From Pelagovum pacificum (GTDB lineage Bacteria > Pseudomonadota > Alphaproteobacteria > Rhodobacterales > Rhodobacteraceae): a stretch of DNA of 64,000 nucleotides. The stretch lies in NCBI RefSeq assembly GCF_016134045.1, contig NZ_CP065915.1, forward strand, positions 1,426,001 to 1,490,000, given 5' to 3'. A program made the translations under genes and the position numbers. Shown piece after piece: positions 27,868 through 36,880 of this stretch (positions within the stretch are counted from its first letter, which is position 1; every line of letters begins with the position of its first letter). The notes below the pieces were generated by a model. It saw only the letters and a program-made list of their open reading frames with translations. It was not told where the DNA came from and ran no database searches.

Positions 27868-28074
27868 TTACGCCGCGTCGTCGTCCAGCTCGACCTCGTC
27901 GGCAGCCGCGACAATTTCACGATCATTATAGTGCCCGCAGGAGGGGCAGACGTGGTGCGGGCGCTTCAGCTCACCGCAATTGTCGCATTCGTTCGGGTTC
28001 GCGCCGGACAGCGCGTGATGGGACCGGCGCCAGTTGCGGCGGGCCTTCGATACCTTATTCTGAGGTACAGCCAT
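27868..28074 (-). CDS. rpmF: 50S ribosomal protein L32
   Basis: A 68-residue protein, [20 protein letters not shown] at the N-terminus, with a zinc ribbon formed by CDNC (30-33) and CPSC (43-46). It is the zinc-containing form of L32. The acidic tail VELDDDAA is an alphaproteobacterial extension. Located directly upstream of plsX, linking ribosome and lipid synthesis genes as in many bacteria. Confidence 0.98.
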   Translation of the reverse strand: MAVPQNKVSKARRNWRRSHHALSGANPNECDNCGELKRPHHVCPSCGHYNDREIVAAADEVELDDDAA

Positions 28075-28233
28075 GTCTCAACCTCGGGCTTGTTAGGGGC
28101 CTGTCATGGCCACGTGTTCGGAGAAGCTCGTCAGAGCGATACCGGCGGGCCATAGAGGATTCCCTGTGCCGTGTCGAGCCGGGTTCGCACAAGGATCACG
28201 AAAAATACGCAAAATTCCGTATCGCACCGGCGG

Positions 28234-28800
28234 TCACTCGCCTTTGCCGTCGTCGCCACCACCGTTCGACAGCTTGTCGCGCAGCGCGGCCAGACCGGCG
28301 AAGGGTTTGACATCCTCATCCGAAAGCGGCTCGACCCCGGGTTCGGCGAAATTCGCTTCCTCGAGCGCCGCACCTTCGGACCGGGGGTAGGCGGGCAGGG
28401 ACAGCGCGAGCGCTTCGAGCGCGACCGTGTAGAGGTCGAGCGTCGCCGGAAGCGGCTCGCTCGTGTCGTCATCGGGCATCTCGACTTCTGTGCCGCCCTC
28501 GGGCTCGGACATCCGGGAGAGGTAGCTGCGCGAGGCGCTCTCCTCGATTCGCGTGGTCACGGGGTCCAGCGTCACGACACAGGCCTGCACGACCGTCGCC
28601 CCGAGCTTGCCGGTCAGCTGCCAGTCGGTTTTGCCGAGCGGAGAAAGCTCCGCCTCGAAGCGAAACTTCTTCACACCTTCGATACCGAGCGTGTCCGCAA
28701 TCGCCGCGCGACCGGCCGCATCGGGCTCAAGCCTGTATCTGGACGTCTTCCGGCCAGGCAGATCGGCCAGCCGCACCGCCTCGGTCGGGAGGTCGCTCAT
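28234..28800 (-). CDS. DUF177 (YceD) family protein
   Basis: A 188-residue protein with the DUF177 core: LGATVVQACVVTLDPVTTRI (containing the single family cysteine) and a C-terminal acidic LPATLDLYTVALEALALSLP, then YPRSEGA. YceD is implicated in 23S rRNA accumulation, and the gene is almost always upstream of rpmF, as here (159 bases apart). First gene of the cluster running down to fabH; divergent from bamE. Confidence 0.93.
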   Translation of the reverse strand: MSDLPTEAVRLADLPGRKTSRYRLEPDAAGRAAIADTLGIEGVKKFRFEAELSPLGKTDWQLTGKLGATVVQACVVTLDPVTTRIEESASRSYLSRMSEPEGGTEVEMPDDDTSEPLPATLDLYTVALEALALSLPAYPRSEGAALEEANFAEPGVEPLSDEDVKPFAGLAALRDKLSNGGGDDGKGE

Positions 28801-28885
28801 GGCGGATGCTCCTTGTAATGTTTACACATCCTGATGTAATCGGCCTAATTGCCGGGCAAAGCCAGCACAAGGGGGCGACACCAGC

Positions 28886-29344
28886 ATGGCCAACGGACGA
28901 AACCTGCGACGCGCCGCACTTGTTGCCGGTCTCTTCCTCGCGACGGCCTGCTCGCCGATTTATCGCACACATGGCTTCGTGCCGACGGAATCGGACCTCT
29001 CGGTCCTCGAGCCCGGCGTCGACACCCGGGAGTCCGTCGCCGACCGCATCGGCCAGCCGACCGCCGGCGGCGTTCTGAACAACAGCGGCTTCTACTACGT
29101 CCAGAGCCGGTTCCGCCATTTCGGCCCGCTCGAGCCGGAAGAGATCGACCGCGAGATCGTCGCGATGAACTTCGATGGCGGCGGTGTGCTGCGTAATGTC
29201 GAGCGGTTCGGGCTGGAGGACGGCCGCGTCGTGGCGCTGTCCCGGCGCGTGACCGATGACGGCATCCGCGACACGACCTTCCTCCGTCAGCTCATCGGCA
29301 ACATCGGGCAGATCGACGCCTCGACGCTGCTCGGCGAGAACTAG
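28886..29344 (+). CDS. bamE: BamE/SmpA-family outer membrane lipoprotein
   Basis: A 152-residue protein with an N-terminal lipoprotein-like signal (LVAGLFLATAC, cysteine near 22) and the SmpA/OmlA fold: SDLSVLEPGVDTRESVADRI GQPT corresponds to the conserved helix and loop, then FYYVQSRF. It should be an accessory lipoprotein of the BAM complex that folds outer membrane proteins. It is divergent from the DUF177 gene, a typical alphaproteobacterial arrangement. Its TAG stop shares a CTAG with the stop of the convergent msrB gene. Confidence 0.9.
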   Translation: MANGRNLRRAALVAGLFLATACSPIYRTHGFVPTESDLSVLEPGVDTRESVADRIGQPTAGGVLNNSGFYYVQSRFRHFGPLEPEEIDREIVAMNFDGGGVLRNVERFGLEDGRVVALSRRVTDDGIRDTTFLRQLIGNIGQIDASTLLGEN

Positions 29345-29733
29345 TCCTTCGCCTCGAAGTCGAGCGCGACCCCGTTGATGCAGTAGCGCAGGCCCGTGGG
29401 CTGCGGCCCGTCCGGGAACACGTGCCCGAGGTGCGCCTCGCAGCGGTTGCAGTGCACTTCGGTGCGCCGCATGAAGAGCGAGCGGTCTTCCTTTTCACCC
29501 ACCATGTCGCCGTCGAGCGGCTGCCAGAACGAGGGCCAGCCGGTGCCGCTTTCGAACTTGTGGGCCTGGTCGAACAACGGCGCGCCGCAACAGACGCAGC
29601 GGAATACGCCGTCTTCCTTCGGGAAATCGTCGTGGGTGCCGGCACGCTCGGTGCCATGCTTGCGCGTCACCTTGTAGGCCAACGGTGAGAGCTGTTCGCG
29701 CCACTCGCCGTCGGATTTCATGACCTTGTCCAT
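29341..29733 (-). CDS. msrB: Peptide-methionine (R)-S-oxide reductase
   Basis: A 130-residue enzyme that reduces methionine-R-sulfoxide in proteins. Zinc-binding cysteine pairs CVCC (46-49) and CNRC are present, ESGTGWPSFWQP is the substrate loop and RYCINGVALDF carries the catalytic cysteine. No signal peptide, so cytoplasmic. Convergent with bamE, with both stop codons overlapping in one CTAG. Confidence 0.96.
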   Translation of the reverse strand: MDKVMKSDGEWREQLSPLAYKVTRKHGTERAGTHDDFPKEDGVFRCVCCGAPLFDQAHKFESGTGWPSFWQPLDGDMVGEKEDRSLFMRRTEVHCNRCEAHLGHVFPDGPQPTGLRYCINGVALDFEAKD

Positions 29734-29805
29734 TCTGGCGTCTATCCTTTCGTCACGTTCCGTCCTTATCTAGGTAGTGAAGCGGCGCACGCAAAGGAGG
29801 CGCGG

Positions 29806-30537
29806 ATGTTGACGAGGGGGCGCTACCGGGCACGGTTCGCCGAGACCGCCGAAGACCTTCGTGCGGCGCAGACCCTGCGTCACCTCTGCTTCCGTGGCGG
29901 CGAGGGACTGGACGCGGACCGGTTCGACGCGCTCTGCCATCATGTTCTTGTCGAGGATACGCTCAGCGGGCGTCTCTCCTGCTGTTTCCGCCTTATGCCG
30001 CTCGCCGGCGGCGCGGAGATCGGCGACAGCTACAGCGCGCAGTTCTACGGCCTCGACGCGCTGCGCAGCTTCGAGGGGCCGATGGTCGAGATGGGCCGGT
30101 TCTGCATCCACCCCGAGGCCCGCGATGCCGACGTGCTCCGCGTCGCCTGGGGCGCGATGACGCGGTTCGTCGACGACAACGGGGTTGAGCTGCTGTTCGG
30201 CTGCTCGTCGTTCCGGGGGACGGAGGCGTCGAGCTACCTCGAAGTGTTCGACATGCTTGCGGCCCGGCATCTCGCGCCGAAGCGGTGGTTGCCGCGCGTG
30301 AAGGCGAAAGACGTCTTTCGCTTCGCCGAGCGGCTGCGCCGCAACCCGAAGCCAGACCGAAAGGCGGCACTCGACCGGATGCCGCCGCTGCTGAAGACCT
30401 ACCTCTTGATGGGGGGGTGGGTGTCGGACCACGCCGTCGTGGATCGCGACATGAACACGCTGCACGTCTTCACCGGGCTCGAGATCGCGTCGGTGCCTCC
30501 CGCCCGGGCGCGCGCGCTGCGTGCGATCGCGGGGTGA
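29806..30537 (+). CDS. GNAT-type N-acyltransferase (OlsB-like)
   Basis: A 243-residue protein of the OlsB/GlsB type: RHLCFRGGEGLDADRFDALC, GDSYSAQFYGLDAL, EMGRFCIHPEARDADVLRVA and FGCSSFRGTEASSYLEVFDM correspond to the conserved acyl-ornithine synthase core. OlsB attaches a 3-hydroxyacyl chain to ornithine, the first step of ornithine-lipid synthesis. The O-acyltransferase partner (olsA) is not adjacent, so ornithine versus glutamine lipid cannot be decided. The start has GGAGG upstream. Confidence 0.8.
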   Translation: MLTRGRYRARFAETAEDLRAAQTLRHLCFRGGEGLDADRFDALCHHVLVEDTLSGRLSCCFRLMPLAGGAEIGDSYSAQFYGLDALRSFEGPMVEMGRFCIHPEARDADVLRVAWGAMTRFVDDNGVELLFGCSSFRGTEASSYLEVFDMLAARHLAPKRWLPRVKAKDVFRFAERLRRNPKPDRKAALDRMPPLLKTYLLMGGWVSDHAVVDRDMNTLHVFTGLEIASVPPARARALRAIAG

Positions 30538-30544
30538 GCGGCCT

Positions 30545-31099
30545 TCAGGGCTCGATCACCTCGGTTTCGGTAACGATCATGTCGAGCGGCTGATCGGTCG
30601 GCTCTGTCGGGACTTCGTCGACTTCCTGCGCGGCATAGGCGAACCCCATGGCCAGCACCGCGCCATTGGCCCGAAGCAGGGCGATCGTGCGATCGTAGAA
30701 GCCGCCGCCGTAGCCGAGCCGTCGCCCGGCGCGGTCGAAGGCAACAAGCGGGACGATCAGGATTTCAGGCGTCATCAGCTCGGGCTGAATCGGGATCTCC
30801 GCGCCGTACTGGCCGGCCTGCATCTCCGCATCCGGTTCCCACCTGTGGAAGTCGAGCGGCTGCCCATTGCCGAGGATGACAGGCACGCCCACCGGTCCGT
30901 GCGCGGCGGCCTCCTCCATCGCGGGGCGGGGGTCGATCTCCGTGCGGATCGCCATGTAGCCCGCGAGCGGTACCCCCCGGTGTCCGGCGAGGACCGAGGA
31001 CAGGACACCGGCGGCGCCGTCGCTCATCTCGTGCGCGGCGCGGCGGTGCTTCAGCGCGTTGTGGCGGAGTTCCGCCTTGCGAAGGGCGAGATCGCTCAC
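30545..31099 (-). CDS. 5-formyltetrahydrofolate cyclo-ligase
   Basis: A 184-residue enzyme that converts 5-formyl-THF to 5,10-methenyl-THF with ATP. The C-terminal signature LVAFDRAGRRLGYGGGFYDR is complete, and the N-terminal ALRKAELRHNALKHRR helix carries the phosphate-binding lysine/arginines. Start: GTG at 31099 overlapping the stop of mgtE (GTGA), giving coupling to that gene; the frame continues upstream only antisense-like within mgtE. Enzymes of this family are also called YgfA/MTHFS. Confidence 0.92.
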   Translation of the reverse strand: MSDLALRKAELRHNALKHRRAAHEMSDGAAGVLSSVLAGHRGVPLAGYMAIRTEIDPRPAMEEAAAHGPVGVPVILGNGQPLDFHRWEPDAEMQAGQYGAEIPIQPELMTPEILIVPLVAFDRAGRRLGYGGGFYDRTIALLRANGAVLAMGFAYAAQEVDEVPTEPTDQPLDMIVTETEVIEP

Positions 31100-32472
31100 A
31101 GCAGCACCACGGCGGCGAGGCCGAGGAAGGCGAAGAAGCCGACGACGTCCGTCACGGTGGTAACGAAAGCGCCCGAGGCGAGCGCGGGGTCGATGCCGAG
31201 CTTCTCCAGCACGACGGGAATGACCGTGCCGGCGAGCCCGGCGATCACGAGGTTGATGACCATCGCGGCGGCGATAACCACGCCGAGCAACGGTTCCCCG
31301 AACCAGAGTATCCCGATGATCCCCATCACCACGGCGAAGATCAGCCCGTTGATGAGCCCGACGAGAACCTCCCGCCGGATGACCCGCAAGACGTTCGACC
31401 CGGTAAGGTCCTTCGTCGCGATGGCGCGCACCGCGACGGTCAGCGACTGCGTGCCCGCGTTGCCGCCCATCGAGGCCACGATCGGCATCAGCACAGCAAG
31501 GGCGACCAGCCCGGCGATCACGTCCTCGAACAGCGAGATGACGAGCGAGGCGAGGATCGCGGTCACCAGGTTCACCGCGAGCCAAGGAAAGCGCTGCCGC
31601 GTCGTGGTGACGACCCGGTCGTTGACCGTGTTCTCGCCGACGCCGGCGAGGCGCAGCAGATCCTCGGCGTTCTCCTCGGCAAGGACGATCATGGCGTCGT
31701 CGATCGTGATCACGCCGACGAGCCGGCCGTCCTCGTCCACGACAGGGGCGGAGATCAGGTGGTACTGGTTGAACGCATAGGCGACCTCTCCCTCGTCCTG
31801 CTCGGCGGGGATGGTCGTGAACATCTCTTCCTTGATGTCGAACAGCTTCACGTCGCGCCGGGACGACATGAGCCGGCCGAGCGTGACGTTGCCGACCGGC
31901 TTCATCCGCGGATCGACGAGGATCACGTGGTAGAACTGGTCGGGCAGTTCGTCGGGATGGGCGCGCAGGAAGTCGATCATCTCGCCCACGGTCCAGTGCT
32001 GGGGCGCGCGGACCGTCTCCACCTGCATCAGGCGGCCGGCGGATTCCTCGGGGTAGGCGAGGGCCTTTTCTACCGCCACCCGGTCCATCGGGCCCAGCAG
32101 TTCGAGGACCGCTTCCTGCTGGTCCTCGTCGAGATATTCGACGAGGTCGACGACATCGTCCGATTCGAGCTCGCGGACCGCTTCTGTCAGCTCCTGCGGG
32201 GTAAGGTAGCCGAGGATCTCCTCGCGGACGTTATCCTCGATCTCCGACAGGATCTCGCCGTCGAGGCCACCCTTCCAGATTTCCAGCAGGTCGCGGCGTT
32301 CGTGCGGCTCGATCTGTTCGAGAAAGTCGGCGATGTCGGCCGCGTGCAGCGGCTCCATCAGCATGTCGATATCTTCGCCGTTACCGGCTTCGATCGCGTC
32401 CCTGACTTTCTGGAAGAGCTCCGATTTCAAGGCGTAGGCGTCTTCTCCGATCTCGATGACGTCTTCGGCCAT
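31096..32472 (-). CDS. mgtE: Magnesium transporter MgtE
   Basis: A 458-residue Mg2+ channel/transporter. The N-terminal helical superhelix (about 30-130, with LHAADIADFLEQIEPHERRD), two CBS domains (about 135-260, ending VGVITIDDAMIVLAEENAED) and five membrane helices (about 290-458) are in the normal order. MPIVASMGGNAGTQSLTVAV is the pore signature. The N and CBS domains gate the pore in response to cytosolic Mg2+. Its stop overlaps the start of the folate cyclo-ligase gene. Confidence 0.96.
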   Translation of the reverse strand: MAEDVIEIGEDAYALKSELFQKVRDAIEAGNGEDIDMLMEPLHAADIADFLEQIEPHERRDLLEIWKGGLDGEILSEIEDNVREEILGYLTPQELTEAVRELESDDVVDLVEYLDEDQQEAVLELLGPMDRVAVEKALAYPEESAGRLMQVETVRAPQHWTVGEMIDFLRAHPDELPDQFYHVILVDPRMKPVGNVTLGRLMSSRRDVKLFDIKEEMFTTIPAEQDEGEVAYAFNQYHLISAPVVDEDGRLVGVITIDDAMIVLAEENAEDLLRLAGVGENTVNDRVVTTTRQRFPWLAVNLVTAILASLVISLFEDVIAGLVALAVLMPIVASMGGNAGTQSLTVAVRAIATKDLTGSNVLRVIRREVLVGLINGLIFAVVMGIIGILWFGEPLLGVVIAAAMVINLVIAGLAGTVIPVVLEKLGIDPALASGAFVTTVTDVVGFFAFLGLAAVVLL

Positions 32473-32586
32473 TTCGCCCCCTTGGATACCGCTTCGGGAG
32501 CATAGAGCCGATCACGGTGGCTACAACCTCGACCGGGCAACAATCGCAGATTTACGCCGGGCGGAGCCGCGCCTAACTTGCCCGCC

Positions 32587-33879
32587 ATGAGTTCACATCT
32601 CCTTCTGGGTCAGACCCTCTCCTTCATCGCCGATCCATTCACGTTGCCCTGGCAGGATTGTGTCCGCCACGAACGTCGCGGCGGCGTCCTGATCCGTGAC
32701 GGGCTGATCGCGGACGTGGGGCCGGGCGATGCGCTGCGCGCCGCGAATCCGGAGGTTGCCGTCACCGACTACGGCGATGCGCTGATCACGGCCGGGTTCG
32801 TCGATGCACACATGCATTATCCCCAGACCGGCATGATCGCGAGCTGGGGCAAGCGGCTGATCGACTGGCTCAACAGCTACACGTTTCCGGAGGAAATGCG
32901 CCTCGGCGATCCGGCCTATGCGGCCGAGACGGCGGCGACGACTCTCGACCTCGCGCTGGCGCACGGCACGACGAGCCTCTGCAGCTTCTGCACGATCCAT
33001 TCCCACTCGGTCGACGCCTTCTTCGGCGCGGCGGAGGCGCGGGGCATGCGCACCATCGCCGGACGCACGGCGATGGACCGCAACGCGCCCGACGGCCTGC
33101 GCGACGATGCGCAGAGCGCCTATGACGAGAGCGCGGCGCTGCTGGCAAAGTGGCATGGTCGCGGTCGCGCAGTCTACGCGATCACGCCGCGCTTCTCGCC
33201 GACTTCGACACGCGAACAGCTTGAGGCACTTGGCGCGCTCTGGGCGGAGCATCCCGACGCTCTGATGCAGACCCACCTGTCGGAGCAGGTCGACGAAGTC
33301 GCCTGGGTGCGCGAACTCTATCCCGAGGCTCGCGATTACCTCGACACCTATGAGCAGACCGGCCTTCTGGGGGAACGTGGCCTCTATGGTCATGCCATCC
33401 ACCTCGAGCCGCGCGAGATCGACCGGCTGGCCGACGTCGGCGCGGCCGTTGTGCATTGCCCGACGTCGAACACCTTCATCGGCTCGGGCCTGTTCGACAT
33501 GGCGGGGCTCAAGGCGCGGGGTATCTCGGTCGGCCTCGCCACCGATACCGGCGGCGGGTCGTCGTTCTCGATGCTGCGCACGATGGCGGCAGCCTACGAG
33601 ATCGGCCAGCTGCGCGGCGCCGCGCTGCACCCGGCGCAGCTCATGTGGCTGGCCACCGAGGGGTCGGCGAAGGCGCTGCATCTCGAGGGCGTCATCGGTC
33701 ACCTGGGCGCCGGTGCGGAGGCCGACCTTGCGGTGATCGACCTTGCCTCGACACCCGCCATCGCGCAGCGAGCCGCGAGGGCCGAGGCGTTCTGGGAGCT
33801 TCTGTTCCCGACGATCATGATGGGCGACGACAGGGCGATCCGCGCGGTCTGGGTCAACGGCGCCGAGGTTCCGCGATGA
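32587..33879 (+). CDS. guaD: Guanine deaminase
   Basis: A 430-residue amidohydrolase converting guanine to xanthine. Metal ligands are visible in VDAHMHYPQTGMIASWG, THLSEQ, YGHAIHLEP and GLATDTGGGSSFSML, and SLCSFCTIH is typical of GuaD. Start at ATG 32587; the in-frame TTG three codons earlier is less likely. The next gene overlaps its stop by ATGA. Together with the 8-oxoguanine deaminase gene 1.6 kb away it points to purine salvage or catabolism. Confidence 0.93.
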   Translation: MSSHLLLGQTLSFIADPFTLPWQDCVRHERRGGVLIRDGLIADVGPGDALRAANPEVAVTDYGDALITAGFVDAHMHYPQTGMIASWGKRLIDWLNSYTFPEEMRLGDPAYAAETAATTLDLALAHGTTSLCSFCTIHSHSVDAFFGAAEARGMRTIAGRTAMDRNAPDGLRDDAQSAYDESAALLAKWHGRGRAVYAITPRFSPTSTREQLEALGALWAEHPDALMQTHLSEQVDEVAWVRELYPEARDYLDTYEQTGLLGERGLYGHAIHLEPREIDRLADVGAAVVHCPTSNTFIGSGLFDMAGLKARGISVGLATDTGGGSSFSMLRTMAAAYEIGQLRGAALHPAQLMWLATEGSAKALHLEGVIGHLGAGAEADLAVIDLASTPAIAQRAARAEAFWELLFPTIMMGDDRAIRAVWVNGAEVPR

Positions 33880-34331
33880 GGTCCCTGATGCTCGGGTTCA
33901 TTGCCGCGATCCTGTCCGGCGCGATCATCGGCAGCGGCTTCCTGCCGTGGCTCGCGCTCGGCCCGCTCTACGAGGCGACGCTGTTCGACGTCGTTCGCCA
34001 GGATCCCGGACAGGTGGTCGACAGCCTGACATCCGGCAACGTCTCACCGCTGGCGTGGCTGTTCGTGCTGAGCTTCCCGCTTGCCCTGGCATCGGTGATG
34101 TTCAACGTCACGCGCTATCGACGCCTGCTGTCGCTGGTCACCGGTCTGTTTCCGGTCATCTGTGCGATCGGCGCCGTGTTCGGCCTGCGCGACCGGGTGC
34201 GCGACCTTCTCGGACAGGTGCCCGATGTGCCGGGCCGTCTGGTCGAGGTGATCGGGCAGGGCGTCTGGGTCTATGTCGGCGCAGGGGCGCTGTTGCTTAT
34301 CCTGTCGCTCGTCGCCTCCGGCCGGCGCTAA
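33876..34331 (+). CDS. Small integral membrane protein of unknown function
   Basis: A 151-residue hydrophobic protein with four likely membrane segments (MLGFIAAILSGAIIGSGFLP, WLFVLSFPLALASVMF, LLSLVTGLFPVICAIGAVFG and VYVGAGALLLILSLVA). It starts inside the guaD stop codon (ATGA), so it is co-translated with guanine deaminase and might assist purine uptake, which is only a guess from position. The stop TAA overlaps the TAG of the convergent CAP-domain gene. No family recognised. Confidence 0.75.
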   Translation: MRSLMLGFIAAILSGAIIGSGFLPWLALGPLYEATLFDVVRQDPGQVVDSLTSGNVSPLAWLFVLSFPLALASVMFNVTRYRRLLSLVTGLFPVICAIGAVFGLRDRVRDLLGQVPDVPGRLVEVIGQGVWVYVGAGALLLILSLVASGRR

Positions 34332-34804
34332 CAGGGCGCCGCCACGTCGAGAACCCAGTAGCCGTCCACGCCAGCGATGCCGTAGTGCGTGACGTCGGGG
34401 TGGAGCATGTTCCGCCGGTGCCCGGCCGAATTCATCCAGCCGTCCAAAACCGTACTGTCGTCCGGTATCCCCCAGGCGATGTTCTCGGCGAGCACCGAGT
34501 AGCAATAGCCTGCGGCGGAGGCGCGCTGCGCGAACGACCCGCCGCGGGGGCCGATGTGCGTGCGCGTGTCGCTCCTCGCCATGTAGGCGGCATGTCTCGC
34601 GGCCGCACGGCTCAGCCGTCGGTCTTCCGTCATCGGCGGCAGCCCAGCCGACGCCCGAATGGAGTTCAGCGTCCGCCGCACGTCGGAGGTCGACATCCGT
34701 GCCTGCGTCGCATTTCCCTCGTTCGAGGGGGGTGTTGGTGCTGCCGTGGTGCAGGCACACAAGGTGCCCAGCATCGCGGCAGCGAGAGTCTTCCGGCCTT
34801 TCAT
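34328..34804 (-). CDS. CAP-domain lipoprotein
   Basis: A 158-residue secreted protein with a lipobox (LCAC near residues 15-18). The CAP/SCP-like core follows: LNSIRASAGLPPMTEDRRLS, AARHAAYMA, VLAENIAWG, and GWMNSAGHRRNMLHPDVTHY with the GIAGVDGYWVLDVA end strand. The H/E residues of the CAP cavity are present. Bacterial members of this family are poorly characterised secreted proteins. A diverged second CAP gene lies immediately upstream on the same strand. Confidence 0.85.
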   Translation of the reverse strand: MKGRKTLAAAMLGTLCACTTAAPTPPSNEGNATQARMSTSDVRRTLNSIRASAGLPPMTEDRRLSRAAARHAAYMARSDTRTHIGPRGGSFAQRASAAGYCYSVLAENIAWGIPDDSTVLDGWMNSAGHRRNMLHPDVTHYGIAGVDGYWVLDVAAPC

Positions 34805-34879
34805 GGCGCTCTCCTCTTCAGTCCGAGTGCCCCACCCAGAGAAGAGGATAGCGTCATGGTTGTGCGGGCCAACGGTGAC

Positions 34880-35395
34880 CTAGCGTTCGGTCCCCAGGAT
34901 CAGCACCCACGTGTCATCGGTCCGGCCGATGCCGAAATCCTCGGCCTGCGGGGCAAGAATGACTTCCCGATGCGTGGTGCTGTTCATCCAGGCGCGCACG
35001 ACTCCGGCACTGGTCTGGTAGCCTTCGGCGATGTTCTCACCGACCCAGGAATAGTCGTATCCGGCTTCCAGCACCCGGTCACCGACCCGACGACCATCGA
35101 CATCGACATGCAGGTTGTCGCCGTTGTCGATGTGGAGACCACTGGCGACGATCGCGCCGCTGTAATCCTGGGCTACGTTGTTGAGGGTTCTGTGAGAGAT
35201 GACGGGCGTCAGTTCTCCACGGGCATCGTTCAGGACAAGTCCGAACTCGGTTCGGTCGACTTCCGGCATCGAGACGGACAAGGTGGACTGGACCCCGGCA
35301 ACAGCCGGGAGGGACGGCTGTATGGGGCTCCCGTCACTGCTTCCAGTGCTGCAGGCAGCGAGGAAGGTGAGGGCGCTCAGCGGTTTTAGTCGCAT
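34880..35395 (-). CDS. CAP-domain lipoprotein, diverged paralogue
   Basis: A 171-residue protein with a lipoprotein signal (ALTFLAAC, cysteine at 15), a serine/proline-rich linker and a CAP-type domain: LNNVAQDYSGAIVASGLHID, YDYSWVGENIAEGYQTSAGV and VRAWMNSTTHREVILAPQAE. The HRxNML motif of the neighbouring protein is changed to HREVIL, so it is more diverged. The pair probably arose by an old tandem duplication. Role in the envelope unknown. Confidence 0.8.
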   Translation of the reverse strand: MRLKPLSALTFLAACSTGSSDGSPIQPSLPAVAGVQSTLSVSMPEVDRTEFGLVLNDARGELTPVISHRTLNNVAQDYSGAIVASGLHIDNGDNLHVDVDGRRVGDRVLEAGYDYSWVGENIAEGYQTSAGVVRAWMNSTTHREVILAPQAEDFGIGRTDDTWVLILGTER

Positions 35396-35472
35396 TTACG
35401 GTTAGTTCCCTGACTTCGTTCAAGTCAGTTACACCACCGCAATTGGATCAATTCGGGACGCGATAGGGATAG

Positions 35473-36810
35473 TTAACGGGCAACATTAAGTGCGAGGCGC
35501 CGCGCATTGGACACGATCTCACCAAGATCGGCGCTCAGCAGACGGCCGTCTCCGACGATCTGGCGGCCTTCGACAAAAAGGTCGCGAACCCGCTGGGGAC
35601 CAGCCAGCAAGAGCGCTGCGGCGTCCCAGCTGCCCGCGCTTTCGATTGTCGAGACGTCCCAGATCGCGAGGTCCGCCCGGTAGCCCGGCACGATCCTGCC
35701 GCATTCACCACCCCGACCAAGGACCTCCGCCCCACCGCGTGTAGCAATATCAAGGGACAAGCGCGAAGACATGGAATCGGCGCCGTTGGCGACACGTTGC
35801 AACAGCATGGCCTGCCGGGCCTCGTTGACGAGGTTTCCCCGGTCGTTGGAGGCCGAGCCGTCCACGCCGAGCCCGATCCGCACCCCGGCGTCGAGCATCG
35901 CCCGCACCGGGGCAATGCCCGAACCAAGTCGGCAGTTCGAGCAGGGACAATGGGCGACGCCGGTCTTCGTGCGCGCGAAGAGCCCGATCTCGTCCGGGTC
36001 GAGCTTCACGCAGTGAGCGTGCCACACATCGGGCCCGGTCCAGCCGACCTGCTCGGCATAGTCGCCGGGCCGGCAACCGAATGTGGCGAGTGAATAGGCG
36101 ACATCCTCGTCATTCTCGGCGAGGTGAGTATGCAGCATCACGCCCTTGTCGCGGGCGAGCGCGGCGGTGTCCCGCATCAGCTCCCGGCTGACCGAAAACG
36201 GCGAGCAGGGCGCGAGGCCGACGCGCAGCATCGAACCGGGCGAGGCATCGTGAAACCGGTCCACGACGCGGATGCAGTCGTTCAGGATGTCGGCCTCCGC
36301 CTCGACGAGGCTGTCGGGAGGCAAGCCGCCCGCGCTCTCGCCGATGCTCATCGAGCCACGGGTCGGGTGAAACCTCAGTCCGATCTCCCCGGCGGCGGCG
36401 ATCGTGTCGTCGAGCGTCGCGCCGTTGGGATAGAGATACAGGTGGTCCGACGTCATCGTGCAACCCGACAGCGCGAGTTCGGCAAGCCCCAGCTGGGCCG
36501 AGACGAACATCTCTTCGGGGCCGAACCTCTCCCAGATCGGATAGAGGGTTCTCAGCCAGCCGAAGAGCAGCGCATCCTGACCGCCGGCAACCGCCCGCGT
36601 CAGCGACTGGTAGAGGTGATGGTGCGTGTTCACGAGGCCCGGAGTCACGACGCAGTCAGTCGCGTCGAGCACGGTTGCGTCGCCGGGTTCGGTGACGGTG
36701 CCGACCTCGACGATCACGCCATCGCGTATCAGGATGTCGCCCGGGTACTCGCTGCGATCGTCGTCCATCGTCAGGATGGCGGTCGCGCCGCGGATCAGGG
36801 TCGCGGTCAC
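35473..36810 (-). CDS. 8-oxoguanine deaminase
   Basis: A 445-residue amidohydrolase of the TrzN/AtzA-like group. Metal site residues appear in LVNTHHHLYQSLTRA, LHTHLAEND, VWHAHCVKLD and GVDGSASNDRGN; CPCSNCRLGSG is characteristic of 8-oxoguanine deaminase compared with guanine deaminase. It would convert 8-oxoguanine to urate. The start gives the usual N-terminus (LIRGATAILTMDDDRSEYPG). Assignment within the amidohydrolase family is good but not certain. Confidence 0.85.
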   Translation of the reverse strand: MTATLIRGATAILTMDDDRSEYPGDILIRDGVIVEVGTVTEPGDATVLDATDCVVTPGLVNTHHHLYQSLTRAVAGGQDALLFGWLRTLYPIWERFGPEEMFVSAQLGLAELALSGCTMTSDHLYLYPNGATLDDTIAAAGEIGLRFHPTRGSMSIGESAGGLPPDSLVEAEADILNDCIRVVDRFHDASPGSMLRVGLAPCSPFSVSRELMRDTAALARDKGVMLHTHLAENDEDVAYSLATFGCRPGDYAEQVGWTGPDVWHAHCVKLDPDEIGLFARTKTGVAHCPCSNCRLGSGIAPVRAMLDAGVRIGLGVDGSASNDRGNLVNEARQAMLLQRVANGADSMSSRLSLDIATRGGAEVLGRGGECGRIVPGYRADLAIWDVSTIESAGSWDAAALLLAGPQRVRDLFVEGRQIVGDGRLLSADLGEIVSNARRLALNVAR

Positions 36811-36880
36811 CGGAGCGTGCCGCCGCTGCAGACTCGTGTTCTCATCCGGCGATCATGCGCCAAGGCCGGAGCGACGGCAA

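Noticed and set aside
30545..31585. 346-codon frame for the folate cyclo-ligase
   Set aside because: The upstream half lies inside mgtE and is arginine/glycine-rich noise; the GTG at 31099 with GTGA overlap gives the normal length.
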